Below are positions 41,847 to 50,543 of a DNA stretch of 64,000 bases, one piece after another. The position numbers were made by a program, and so were the translations under genes. Below the pieces are notes generated by a model. The model ran no database searches. It was not told where the DNA came from and saw nothing but the letters and a program-made list of their open reading frames with translations. Source of the DNA: Gemmatimonadetes bacterium 2013_60CM_65_52 (GTDB lineage: Bacteria > Gemmatimonadota > Gemmatimonadetes > Gemmatimonadales > Gemmatimonadaceae); assembly GCA_002215645.1 (NCBI GenBank), contig NGFI01000014.1, forward strand, positions 1 to 64,000, written 5' to 3'. How positions within the stretch are numbered: position 1 is the stretch's first letter; every line of letters starts with the position of its first letter.

Positions 41847-44074
41847 CTCGCGCGCGCGCCGTAGTGGCGCACGCGTGCCTCGGTCCGTTGCCGCGCGAGC
41901 GCCTCGGTGGGATCACGCTGCGCGAGGATCAGCGCGACACGATCCGTCGCGCGACGCGGATGATTGCCGCCTGTGGAGGCTGTGTCATCGCCGAGGAGGT
42001 AGGCCGAGGAAAGACCTTCGTTGCGCTGGCGCTGGCGCGTGATTGGCGCCGTGCGCTCGTCGTCGCGCCGGCCGTTCTTCGCGAGACGTGGCGCGTGGCT
42101 TCCGCTCGCGCCGACGTGACCACTTGTTTCATCTCGCACGAATCGCTGAGTCGCGGCACCACGCCAGGCGAGATGTTCGACGGAGTCATCGTCGATGAGT
42201 CGCATCACTACAGAACGACGAGCACACGACGGTATGAAATCCTCGTCGAGCTCACGGCCGCACGCGTGCCGATCGTTCTGCTATCCGCCACGCCCGTCCA
42301 GAATCGCGCGAGAGATCTCGCTGCACAGGTGGCCCTTTTCCTCGGCGAAGCCGCGTTTCACATGGACGAGGCAAATCTCTCTCGTTTCGTGCTCCGCAAC
42401 GCGGAGCCGCCGAGTGCTGCGATGCCTGTCGTCGCAGCCCCCGAATGGCTCGAGATCGATGCCAATGACGGCGAGGTGCTGGATGCCATTCTGGGCTTGC
42501 CTGCATCAGTTGCACTACGTGATGGCGGCACCGCCGACGTGCTGCGCACCATCTCTCTCGTTCGCGCGTGGGCGTCGAGCCGCGCCGCGCTCCGCGATCG
42601 CATTCGTGCTCGTCGCCGCGTGGCGACCGCCGTCGAGCAGGGGCTTGCCGAGCAGCGTCTGCCATCGCGACGCGAGGTGCGGTCGTGGACCGGAATCGAT
42701 CGCGACATCCAACTCGGCTTCGCGGCGCTCCTGATCGACGATGCGGTGGATGTTCGGCGGTGCAGTGAGCTCCGTGAGGGCATCACGCGAGAGCTGGAAG
42801 CCCTTGCCCGCCTCGCGTCGTTACTTCGCGAGCTCCCCGACCCCGATGTCGCGCGCTGCCAGGCGATCCGGGCTCTCGTGCGGGCGAATCCGGATGTCCC
42901 CGTGCTGGCCTTCAGCAACTTCTCCAGCACGGTTGCGGCGCACCATGCATCGCTTCGTGATCTCGACGGAGTCGGCCTTCTCACGGCTCGATCGGCGCGC
43001 ATTGCGTCCGGCCACATTTCGCGAAGTGAGCTTCTCGAGCGATTCGCGCCGCTTGCGCAAGGAGCGCGTCGTCCGCATGAGCGGGAGCGCGTAACGCTGT
43101 TGCTCGCGACCGACTTGCTCGCCGAGGGCATGAATCTTCAGGACGCCGGCATCGTGCTCCATCTGGATCTGCCCTGGAATCCGGCGCGGCTTGCTCAGCG
43201 TGTGGGACGGGTGCGACGTCCCGGCGGCGTGGCGTATGTGCGAACGTATGTGCTTGCGCCACCAGCCCGCGCTGCGTCACTCCTTGCGCTCGAGGCACGT
43301 CTTCGCCGCAAGCTTGCGACGTCGCGCACGCTTGTGGGCACGACGTTCGATGTATTGCCAGCGCTGTCTCGAGATGCCGCGCTCGCGCGCGTGGATGGGC
43401 GCCGGGCGATGCACCTGGATGCGGAGGCGCGAGGTGAGATGCACGCGTGCATCGCGCGATGGAGCAATGATGCGGCGCTGCCCATCCACGAGCTTCCCGT
43501 GTTCGCCGCAGTATCGAGCGATAGAACGGGCTGGCTGGCCGCCCTGTCCGATGGCACGCTCGTCGCACGCCTGTCGGGCGATACATCAGGCGAGCGAATG
43601 GTTCTTGACGCCTTGCGACAGGCAAATGCGCCGTCTGTGCAACCATGCCCAGAAGCCTTTGAGCAGGCGCTGCGCGAGCTCGACGAGTGGCGAGCGGCTT
43701 TACTGATCGGCGAGCTGACCGCGGCGTCTCCTCTTTCCTCGGTAGCGCGCGACAATGCGCTCGCATTGCTGCTCCGCGCTGCGGCAACAATTCCTCGACA
43801 CGAGCGAGCAGGAGCTGCGCCGGCCATTGCGCAACTGCGCCTCATGCTCGGTCGACCGATGTCGCTCGGACTCGAGAGACGTTTCCTGCGACGCATGCAA
43901 ACCCTGGAGACGACGGACAATGCCGCCGGAGCACTTCGCGCCATCGCAGACGAAATACCATGCGAACAGTTGCCGAAGGAGAGGCACGAGCTTGTTTCGC
44001 TTATCCTCTTCGAGAGCCCGGATGCAGATCAGCGCCTGGCCGCAAAATCGCCGACCGCATCGATCTGCCTCTGA
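41819..44074 (+). CDS. DEAD/SNF2-type helicase of the methylase locus
   Basis: About 751 aa. Superfamily 2 motifs in order: LREDQRDTI (Q-like), AEEVGRGKTF (Walker A, near residue 60), VIVDESHHYR (DExH, near 127), LLSATPVQN (III, near 157), then VLAFSNFSSTV, TDLLAEGMNLQDAGIVLHLDLPWNP (V, near 435) and QRVGRVRRPG (VI). The arrangement is closest to SNF2/RapA-like helicases of restriction and DISARM-type systems. The frame is open from 41567, but sequence before 41770 is antisense-like to the methylase tail. GTG at 41819/41822 gives a short overlap with the methylase stop; ATG at 41771 is the alternative. In the uninterrupted locus it would be translated right after the methylase. Confidence 0.88.
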   Translation: MVPSPADRLTRARAVVAHACLGPLPRERLGGITLREDQRDTIRRATRMIAACGGCVIAEEVGRGKTFVALALARDWRRALVVAPAVLRETWRVASARADVTTCFISHESLSRGTTPGEMFDGVIVDESHHYRTTSTRRYEILVELTAARVPIVLLSATPVQNRARDLAAQVALFLGEAAFHMDEANLSRFVLRNAEPPSAAMPVVAAPEWLEIDANDGEVLDAILGLPASVALRDGGTADVLRTISLVRAWASSRAALRDRIRARRRVATAVEQGLAEQRLPSRREVRSWTGIDRDIQLGFAALLIDDAVDVRRCSELREGITRELEALARLASLLRELPDPDVARCQAIRALVRANPDVPVLAFSNFSSTVAAHHASLRDLDGVGLLTARSARIASGHISRSELLERFAPLAQGARRPHERERVTLLLATDLLAEGMNLQDAGIVLHLDLPWNPARLAQRVGRVRRPGGVAYVRTYVLAPPARAASLLALEARLRRKLATSRTLVGTTFDVLPALSRDAALARVDGRRAMHLDAEARGEMHACIARWSNDAALPIHELPVFAAVSSDRTGWLAALSDGTLVARLSGDTSGERMVLDALRQANAPSVQPCPEAFEQALRELDEWRAALLIGELTAASPLSSVARDNALALLLRAAATIPRHERAGAAPAIAQLRLMLGRPMSLGLERRFLRRMQTLETTDNAAGALRAIADEIPCEQLPKERHELVSLILFESPDADQRLAAKSPTASICL

Positions 44075-44112
44075 CAATCTCGTCCGACGGGTCCCCAACG
44101 CGCCCGGATTGC

Positions 44113-44118
44113 TATATT
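44113..44118 (+). promoter_or_regulatory. Putative -10 box (TATATT)
   Basis: GCTATATTCG lies 32 bp before the aldo/keto reductase ATG and 39 bp after the helicase stop; it shares the hexamer seen at three other genes here. Confidence 0.4.
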
Positions 44119-44150
44119 CGACCGGTTCTCTCCAACTGAACGGGCTCCAC

Positions 44151-45128
44151 ATGCGCTACACCCGACTCGGACACACCGGACTCACCGTCTCGCGGATCTG
44201 CCTCGGCACCATGACCTACGGCGACCCCGCCTGGCGCTCATGGGTCCTCGACGAAGACGCCGCCCGCTCGTTCTTCCGCGTCGCCATCGAATCCGGCATC
44301 AACTTCTTCGACACCGCCGACATGTACTCCCTCGGCGTCAGCGAGGAGATCGTCGGGCGCGCGCTTCGCAAGTTTGCCAAGCTCGACGAGATCGTCATCG
44401 CCACCAAGGCGTACTGGCCGATGAACGACAAGCCGAACATGTCCGGGCTCTCGCGCAAACACCTCGTGCAGGCATGCGAGGCAAGCCTCAAGCGCCTCGG
44501 CATCGAGACGATCGACCTCTACCAGATCCACCGCCTCGACAACTCCTATCCCATCGAGGAGACGCTGGCGGCGCTCGACCACCTCGTGCACCAGGGCAAG
44601 GTGCGCTACATCGGTGCGAGCTCGGGCTACGCATGGCAGATGGCGCAGGCGCTCTCCGCATCGGAGAGGAACGGCTGGGCGCGATTCGTCTCCATGCAGA
44701 ACCACTACAACCTTCTCTATCGCGAGGAGGAACGGGAGATGCTTCCCCTCTGCGAGAAGGAGGGCGTCGGCGTCATTCCATGGTCACCGATGGCGCGTGG
44801 CATTCTCGCGCGGCCGCGGCCGAAGAACACGAAGGCCGTCACGACTCGCGCGGAGACGGACACCTATCAGAAGGAGATGTACACCAACAACGTGGACTGG
44901 GGCATCGTGGACGCGGTGCAACGCATCTCCGCCGATCGAGGCGTGAGCGCGGCACGGATTGCGCTGGCGTGGCTGCTGTCCAAGCCCGCCGTCACGGCAC
45001 CCATCATCGGCGCCACGAAGCTGCCGCAGCTCGAGGACGCCATCGGCGCCGTGGACGTCAGCCTCGCCCCCGAGGAAATCGCCGAGCTCGAGGCGCCCTA
45101 CAAGCCGCACCCGATTCTCGGGCACTGA
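44151..45128 (+). CDS. Aldo/keto reductase
   Basis: A 325-aa (beta/alpha)8 NADPH-dependent oxidoreductase. The catalytic tetrad is complete: Asp54 and Tyr59 in FFDTADMYS, Lys86 in IATKAYW and His127 in LYQIHR. The NADP-binding C-terminal segment is PIIGATKLPQLEDAIGAVD. Closest in style to the YajO/Tas-like AKR group; the substrate is unknown. Confidence 0.95.
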   Translation: MRYTRLGHTGLTVSRICLGTMTYGDPAWRSWVLDEDAARSFFRVAIESGINFFDTADMYSLGVSEEIVGRALRKFAKLDEIVIATKAYWPMNDKPNMSGLSRKHLVQACEASLKRLGIETIDLYQIHRLDNSYPIEETLAALDHLVHQGKVRYIGASSGYAWQMAQALSASERNGWARFVSMQNHYNLLYREEEREMLPLCEKEGVGVIPWSPMARGILARPRPKNTKAVTTRAETDTYQKEMYTNNVDWGIVDAVQRISADRGVSAARIALAWLLSKPAVTAPIIGATKLPQLEDAIGAVDVSLAPEEIAELEAPYKPHPILGH

Positions 45129-45132
45129 GCCG

Positions 45133-46161
45133 CTACTTCGGGATCGCTCCTTTCGCCACGCGGCCGCGCGGTCCAACCGCGTAACCGGCGGTACTCGACG
45201 CGAAGGCCACCGAGTTGTAGCCGGTGCTGTCGGTGCGTGTCCACGTGAGGCCGCCGTCGCGCGAGAGATCGGTGCCCCGCAGTCCCACCGCGACGATGGT
45301 ACGACCCTTCGTACCCGGCACGAACGAGACGGAGGACTCGTAGGCCTGAGGCGACGCGGCGCTGTCCGCGAGCGTCCAGTGCTTTCCACCGTCGGCCGTC
45401 AGCGCGACGTTGCGTCCACCCAATTCCGGACGTTGATAGTCGCCCCCGACGATGATGCCATGCGTCCGGTCGCGAAAGTCCGCCGAGAAGATGCCGGCAG
45501 ATGCGGCGCCGGCACGGATCGGTGTGTCGCGCACGGTCCAGCTCTTACCGCGGTCTCCGGAGTGAAACACGCGCGCCACGGTGGCGCCGCCGGTGACGAA
45601 CCAGGCGTCTCGGGTTCCCTGCACCGCCAGACAGCTTCCACTCGCCGCGAAGGCACCTTCGCCCGTGAGTGCCACGGGCATTCCCTCGACGGGAGTCTCC
45701 TCCCACGTGTCGCCGCCGTTGGACGTCGTGATCACCAGGAAGCGTCCGTCGACGGGATCGCTCATGGCGATGCCATGCTTCGCGTCCCAGAACTTGATGG
45801 CGTCGAAGAACGAGCCTTTACGCAGGCCGGTGAATCGAACCGACCAGGTTCGTCCGCCATCGGTCGTGCGAAAAACTCGTCCGGAGTCCGCGATGCTCAT
45901 CGCGTGCGCCACCGTGGCCGACGTCGCGGCGATGGAGCGAAGATCGAGCGCAGCCGCTCCCGGCACTGTATCGGCGCGCCAGTGAGCTCCACCGTCGGTG
46001 GTGCGCAGAATGGTGCCGTGGGTTCCACTCGCCCAGACGACACTCGGGGAGACCACGCTCAAACCGCGCAGCTCGTTCGTGGTTCCGCTGTCCTGCTGCG
46101 TCCAGAATGCGCTGAGCGCCACGGTGAGCAGCATCACAACGCCTGCGTACGTCAGCGACAT
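45133..46161 (-). CDS. Secreted BNR/YCF48-like beta-propeller protein
   Basis: A 342-aa protein with an N-terminal membrane/signal segment (YAGVVMLLTVALSAFW). At least five blades each carry a BNR-type motif: RTTDGGAHW, RTTDGGRTWSV, TSNGGDTWEE, HSGDRGKSWTV, LTADGGKHW and SRDGGLTWTR. This is the WD40/YVTN-like oxidoreductase-annotated group related to YCF48. Ligand unknown. The ATG at 46161 follows AAGGATC. Confidence 0.85.
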   Translation of the reverse strand: MSLTYAGVVMLLTVALSAFWTQQDSGTTNELRGLSVVSPSVVWASGTHGTILRTTDGGAHWRADTVPGAAALDLRSIAATSATVAHAMSIADSGRVFRTTDGGRTWSVRFTGLRKGSFFDAIKFWDAKHGIAMSDPVDGRFLVITTSNGGDTWEETPVEGMPVALTGEGAFAASGSCLAVQGTRDAWFVTGGATVARVFHSGDRGKSWTVRDTPIRAGAASAGIFSADFRDRTHGIIVGGDYQRPELGGRNVALTADGGKHWTLADSAASPQAYESSVSFVPGTKGRTIVAVGLRGTDLSRDGGLTWTRTDSTGYNSVAFASSTAGYAVGPRGRVAKGAIPK

Positions 46162-46253
46162 GCGGGATCCTTTCGGCTCGGGTAGCACGGCAGAGGCTGT
46201 CGCAAAGGTACAGCTTATGCCCTTTGGCCGGTCACGACCCATCGGAGGACGCT

Positions 46254-46751
46254 ATGCTGACGGGACGCGAACGGGAAGCATTCGCGCTGCGGGTAATCGA
46301 GGAGGTGCGCCGCTGGCCGGGCGTGGAGATGCGGCCGCACGCCAGCCCTCACGAAGCGGGGGAGTCTGACGGCGTGGAGTTCCGGCTCTACGGGCGGCAG
46401 GTCGGCCACCTGCACGGCGACTGTGCCCTGCATCTGGCACTCACCAAGGCGCTGAAGGAGGCGGTCATCCGCGGCAACCTCGCGGAACCACTCGATGAAG
46501 TCGCGGCGACGTCCGCCTGGGCGATGTTGAATCCGATCACGCAGGACGACGCGGAGCGCGCGATCTGGCTGCTGCGGCTCAACTATGTGCGGCTGCGCCG
46601 CCAGCGTCTCTCGCCGACAGCGGCGGCGACCTCCGAGGTTCTCCAGGAGCACCAGGCGGCGCTCGGCTCCACGAGTGAGGACGCCAACAAGGAGTTGCAG
46701 CGAACGCAGGCGCGGTCGCGGCCGCGTCCGATTCCTCCGCTGGAGGCGTAG
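46254..46751 (+). CDS. Luciferase-domain (DUF5519) protein
   Basis: A 165-aa protein; CGGAGG precedes the ATG by 6 bp. VIEEVRRWPGVEMRPH...DGVEFRLYGRQVGHLHGDCALHLALTKAL matches the small 'luciferase' (PF17648/DUF5519) family despite the name, for which no bacterial function is known. The C-terminal 40 residues are charged and low in complexity. Confidence 0.75.
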   Translation: MLTGREREAFALRVIEEVRRWPGVEMRPHASPHEAGESDGVEFRLYGRQVGHLHGDCALHLALTKALKEAVIRGNLAEPLDEVAATSAWAMLNPITQDDAERAIWLLRLNYVRLRRQRLSPTAAATSEVLQEHQAALGSTSEDANKELQRTQARSRPRPIPPLEA

Positions 46752-46754
46752 CGA

Positions 46755-46901
46755 CTACTCGCCGTCGGGCGGCGTCCTGGGCCGCGGGGGCAGACGCCGC
46801 AGGCGTGACCGAAGGAAGCGCCATCGCACGTAGGTGAGGACCACGAACACGAGCGCGAGCTCGATCGCGAGCGGCCACTCGAAGCTCATCGAGACGACCA
46901 T
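46755..46901 (-). CDS. Small single-pass membrane protein, 48 aa
   Basis: ATG 3 bp after the stop of the upstream gene. Residues 8-24 are hydrophobic (EWPLAIELALVFVVLTYV), followed by a highly basic tail (RWRFLRSRLRRLPPRPRTP). Its position as a coupled second gene and clean membrane topology suggest a real small protein. Confidence 0.55.
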   Translation of the reverse strand: MVVSMSFEWPLAIELALVFVVLTYVRWRFLRSRLRRLPPRPRTPPDGE

Positions 46902-46904
46902 CGG

Positions 46905-47372
46905 TCAGTAGCCGATGGAGAGTCCGACCGGAACGATCGTGTCGTGCTGGGTGTTGTCCGCGTGACTGATACGGCGCATGAACCCCACTCGCCCGCCCAC
47001 GCCGAAGATCAACATCCCGTGCACTTGCACGCCCACATACGTGGTATGCTCGGCCGCGGTCCAGGGCTCGTCTCCCGTGCGCAATATCGCCGCACGCAGC
47101 GAATAGCCCGAGCCGAACGAGCCGAAAAGATGGAAGTAGCCGGCATTTGCGCCGAAGCCCTGCTGGCCTATCTCCAACATCGCGATGAAGCCGTCGTTCC
47201 CCTTGTCCACGCGGTCCACGAGCATGCCCAACGCGGCTGAGGCTCGCAGCGGACTTCCATAGTGAATGCCGATGGCCGGAAACAGGCCGGTCACCGGCTC
47301 ATGCGGGGCATCCTGCGCTTCAGCGCGCAGCGCCAGACAGAGAAGCATCGCGACGCAAGCAATTCGAGGCAT
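46905..47372 (-). CDS. Hypothetical outer-membrane-type protein, 155 aa
   Basis: A signal peptide (MPRIACVAMLLCLALRAEAQ) is followed by beta-rich amphipathic strands with Gly/aromatic patterns (FGANAGYFHLFGSFGSGYSLRAAILR, GVGGRVGFMRRIS), ending in Tyr. This suggests a small beta barrel. Function unknown. The ATG at 47372 gives the proper signal peptide. Confidence 0.65.
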   Translation of the reverse strand: MPRIACVAMLLCLALRAEAQDAPHEPVTGLFPAIGIHYGSPLRASAALGMLVDRVDKGNDGFIAMLEIGQQGFGANAGYFHLFGSFGSGYSLRAAILRTGDEPWTAAEHTTYVGVQVHGMLIFGVGGRVGFMRRISHADNTQHDTIVPVGLSIGY

Positions 47373-47412
47373 CACCAATGCTGTCGCGCGGCGACGCACG
47401 CGTCCAGCGCGA

Positions 47413-48183
47413 TCACGCGTCTGTGTACAGGTCATCGACGTCCGCGCTGGCGAGATCCACAAGATATTGTCCGATCGTCTGCGTGAGCTCCGCAACGTAG
47501 CGCGCGCCTTTTTCAGGTGTCGCAAGCGACGGATTGCCGGCGCCCGTGTCCGCGGAGATCTGCGTCCAGCGGCGCGGCGCCCACGCCCACCCCTTGCGCA
47601 GCGCATCGATCTTCCAACGGCGCTCGCGTCCGTCGCCCGCCTCGTCGAGGGGACGCACGAGCTCCGGCGCCACGTGCATCATCACGCTCGTCTCCAGCTC
47701 GCCGGCATGGTCGCCGAGATCCGTGAAGATCTTCGCCGGGTCGCCGACCTTGTACCAGTTGACGGTGGACAGAAACACGCTCGTGTGCGCCTGAAGCTCC
47801 CGGATCATCTGGCGGAAATCGTTGCCGCCGTGGCCGTTGAACACCACGAGCTTCCGGATGCCCTGCGTCTCGAGCGCGTGCGCGACATCCCTGAGGAGCG
47901 CCGCCTGCGTGGCCGGGTTCATGTTGAGACACAGCTTGATGTCGAGCTGTCCCGTATTCACGCCGAAGGGCACGCACGGCAGCACGATCACCTTCGCGCC
48001 CCGCTCCCACGCAATGCGCGCGCACTCGGCCGAGAGCGCCTCGCACTGGATGTTGTCGGTGGCGTACGGAAGGTGGTAGTTGTGCGCCTCCGTGGCGCCC
48101 CACGGGAGCACGGCGACTTCGTACGGCGTCGCATCCACGAGCTTCCACGTACTCTCGGCCAGAATGTATGGACGCGTTGTCAT
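47413..48183 (-). CDS. Creatininase family amidohydrolase
   Basis: A 256-aa metal-dependent hydrolase. Metal ligands are in VLPWGATEAHNYHLPYATD, FNGHGGNDFRQMI and DHAGELETSVMMH, the creatininase/MftE/FAPy-deformylase pattern. The actual substrate (creatinine, FAPy or a peptide) cannot be determined. ATG at 48183. Confidence 0.92.
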   Translation of the reverse strand: MTTRPYILAESTWKLVDATPYEVAVLPWGATEAHNYHLPYATDNIQCEALSAECARIAWERGAKVIVLPCVPFGVNTGQLDIKLCLNMNPATQAALLRDVAHALETQGIRKLVVFNGHGGNDFRQMIRELQAHTSVFLSTVNWYKVGDPAKIFTDLGDHAGELETSVMMHVAPELVRPLDEAGDGRERRWKIDALRKGWAWAPRRWTQISADTGAGNPSLATPEKGARYVAELTQTIGQYLVDLASADVDDLYTDA

Positions 48184-48345
48184 GACACTTCTCTGAACGT
48201 GATCGGCGCGAAGCGTTGAAGCGCGAAGTCTACGGATGAGCCGGTCGGCGAGCCAGCCCGAGCCGCACACGATTCGGCACTGGTGAGCATGGCGGGCACG
48301 TGCTCTGCGGATTGTCTGGCATGATCTGTCACTGGAGTGCACGCA

Positions 48346-48960
48346 ATGAGACCTCACGTCGCTTACGCCGCCCTGTTTCTCGTCCTGCCCGTCGTGCTCG
48401 CGGACTGCGGACGCGCTGAAAACGCGCGGACCGATTCAGCGGGTGGCAACGTCACGGCCGAGCGCGCCATGACGGTGGATACGGGAAATGCACTGAGTGT
48501 AACTCCGACCGAGGGCGGAGTCGCAAAGCTCACTCCGACGGACGAGAAGAGCGTTTCTACCGCCGGCAAATACAAGCTGACGGACGACAACTTTCGCAGG
48601 TTCATTGCGGCCACCGACAGCGTGCTGTCGCTTCGCGCGCGCGACTCGAGCGTGAGATCGTTCCTCGACGCGAACATCACCGACGCAGGCAGCGACATCC
48701 AGGTGAAGGACATCGACGCGGGGCTCAAGCGGCTCCAGAACAATGCGACGGTGAGCAATGCGATCACGTCGACGGGAATGTCGGTGCGTGACTACTTCGT
48801 CGCCGCCATCGCGATTGCGCAGGCGGAGCGTTTCATGGGCGATCCATCGGCCGCAGTGCACACGGCCACGCTCAGACCCAACGCCGAGTTCCTGCGCGGC
48901 CATCGCGCCGAGCTCAAGGCGTTGAGAGAGCGTCAGAAGGGCGCGATCATCGTCCGCTGA
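48346..48960 (+). CDS. Hypothetical exported protein, 204 aa
   Basis: The ATG at 48346 follows CTGGAG by 8 bp. A signal peptide with Cys near residue 21 (YAALFLVLPVVLADC) could be a lipoprotein, but Asp before the Cys is atypical. The rest is helical with LTDDNFRRFIAATDSVLSL and VRDYFVAAIAIAQAERFMG, a pattern frequent in Gemmatimonadota-type hypothetical proteins. No function assigned. Confidence 0.7.
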   Translation: MRPHVAYAALFLVLPVVLADCGRAENARTDSAGGNVTAERAMTVDTGNALSVTPTEGGVAKLTPTDEKSVSTAGKYKLTDDNFRRFIAATDSVLSLRARDSSVRSFLDANITDAGSDIQVKDIDAGLKRLQNNATVSNAITSTGMSVRDYFVAAIAIAQAERFMGDPSAAVHTATLRPNAEFLRGHRAELKALRERQKGAIIVR

Positions 48961-48993
48961 CGGACCACGGCTGGCGGGCGCGCCCGAGCTACG

Positions 48994-49545
48994 TCAGAGC
49001 GCGCCTGTCTTCGTCGCGACCCAGATCCATGGGCCCGTGGGCTCCTTGCCCGGAGGAAGCGAGCGCGGAACGCCCTTCGGGTTTGGTCCGAGCGACTTGA
49101 TGTACCGATAAATCGCGCGCAAGTCGCGCTCGTTCATCTGCGCCGTGTTCCACCACGGCATCGGCGGATGGCCGTCGCCACCATCCGTGGTTTTGAGCAC
49201 CTCCACCCAGTGATCCTCCGACTGCCGCTGCGTGATCGTGCGGAGGTTCTTGCCATAGGACGTGCCCCACTCGCCCCTGAAGCCGACGTTCAGCCCCGCG
49301 AAGCGGTCGGCCGGCGGAATCTTGCCTTTGGACTCCACCCAGCCCTGCGTGTGGCAGTCGTTGCAGCTTCCGACGATAGTGAGATACTCACCTGCCTGCT
49401 CCATACTCTCAGCCTGCATGGCGGGCCCGGTGGATGGTGGCATCGTGCTGCTGCCCGCCGTCGCGCCAGCGCTCGCGCCGCCGTGACACGCAACGGTAAA
49501 GGCCACCAGAGCGATGGCCGCGGCTGTCTTTCGGTAGAGAGGCAT
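48994..49545 (-). CDS. Cytochrome c-like lipoprotein
   Basis: A 183-aa protein with a lipoprotein-like signal (IALVAFTVAC, Cys20). One heme c site is at Cys61/Cys64/His65 (SCNDCHTQ). PPMPWWNTAQMNERDLRAIYRYIKSLGP is the usual distal Met region and final helix of mono-heme c-type domains. It probably shuttles electrons at the periplasmic face. Confidence 0.88.
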   Translation of the reverse strand: MPLYRKTAAAIALVAFTVACHGGASAGATAGSSTMPPSTGPAMQAESMEQAGEYLTIVGSCNDCHTQGWVESKGKIPPADRFAGLNVGFRGEWGTSYGKNLRTITQRQSEDHWVEVLKTTDGGDGHPPMPWWNTAQMNERDLRAIYRYIKSLGPNPKGVPRSLPPGKEPTGPWIWVATKTGAL

Positions 49546-49633
49546 GAGTCCGTGCAGTAGGTGACTGGAGGATCTCCACCCACCTACTACACGGATGATG
49601 CCCCAGCCGCTAGTTCCCGCGGCGTGTGTGGGC

Positions 49634-50470
49634 TTACGGCCTCTTGCCCAGTGCGCCGCTGACCGTTCCGCTCACGGCGCCGGTTACGCCGCCGCGCGCG
49701 CCGGTGAGCGCACCAGAGGCCGCGGCACCTGCACCTGCCGCCGCACTGCCCGCCGCGTTCGCCGACCCGGTGCCAGCGCTGCCACCCGACGTCGTGGAGG
49801 AGCTGCCTGCGACGCTCCCACTCGTCGATCCGGAGGCGCTGCCGCCTGAACGGCCGAGGTTCACCGCGCCATTCAGTGCGCTCGAGGAGTTGACGTCCAC
49901 GGCGATGCCGCGGAGTTGTGCATCAGATGCATGAGACGCGAGCTGTGCCTCCACCTGCGCCACGGCATTCGCGGTCGACTTGCCCTGCGTCTGCAACGAC
50001 GTCAGCACGTCGAACGCAACCACGAGCGAGCGGTCTCCCGGTGCCTTGGCAGCCACTGCTTCGATCTGTGCGCTCGTGTAGCCGCGGGCCATCAACTGTG
50101 CACCGCGCGACACTTCCTCATCGCTTGGAGCAGTGTGTCCCGCCCGAACGATCGCGTCATGCGACGTCTGAAGGTCCACCAGCGTGCGCCGGCTCGCCGC
50201 CACGATCTGCGCTTCCGTCGCACCCTTCGCCTCACCCTCGGCGACACGCCGCCGGATCGGCTGCTCGGGCAGCTTGCGCTCGCGCGCGACGCGTACGTTC
50301 GCCTCGATCTGATTCTGCGCGTCGGCCGAGAGGCGGTGGCCCGAACCATTTCCAACGTTTGCCGACCCCGAGGTCTTCACTTCGGTTCGTGACTGCACCT
50401 GGGCGCTCGTCTGCGCAAACACCACGGCGGGCGCGAGAACGAGCGAGGCAACGATCATTGACTTCATCAT
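49634..50470 (-). CDS. Exported Ala/Gly/Ser-rich hypothetical protein, 278 aa
   Basis: AAGGAG lies 10 bp before the ATG; a signal peptide (MIVASLVLAPAVVFAQ) follows. Residues 45-190 are helical (RVARERKLPEQPIRRRVAEGEAKGA...). The last 90 residues are low-complexity G/S/A/T with glycine-zipper-like ends. No known domain. Confidence 0.7.
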   Translation of the reverse strand: MMKSMIVASLVLAPAVVFAQTSAQVQSRTEVKTSGSANVGNGSGHRLSADAQNQIEANVRVARERKLPEQPIRRRVAEGEAKGATEAQIVAASRRTLVDLQTSHDAIVRAGHTAPSDEEVSRGAQLMARGYTSAQIEAVAAKAPGDRSLVVAFDVLTSLQTQGKSTANAVAQVEAQLASHASDAQLRGIAVDVNSSSALNGAVNLGRSGGSASGSTSGSVAGSSSTTSGGSAGTGSANAAGSAAAGAGAAASGALTGARGGVTGAVSGTVSGALGKRP

Positions 50471-50543
50471 TCGAGATCTCCTTGAGGAGTTGATTCGTGC
50501 TCCTGCGCACACCCACGCGCGCGGGAGGTCTTGCGACGTTCGG

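Noticed and set aside
26988-44074. Calling the methylase-helicase pair a DISARM or BREX system
   Set aside because: drmA/drmB/drmC-like or pglZ/brxC-like genes are absent; only two genes of generic type are present.
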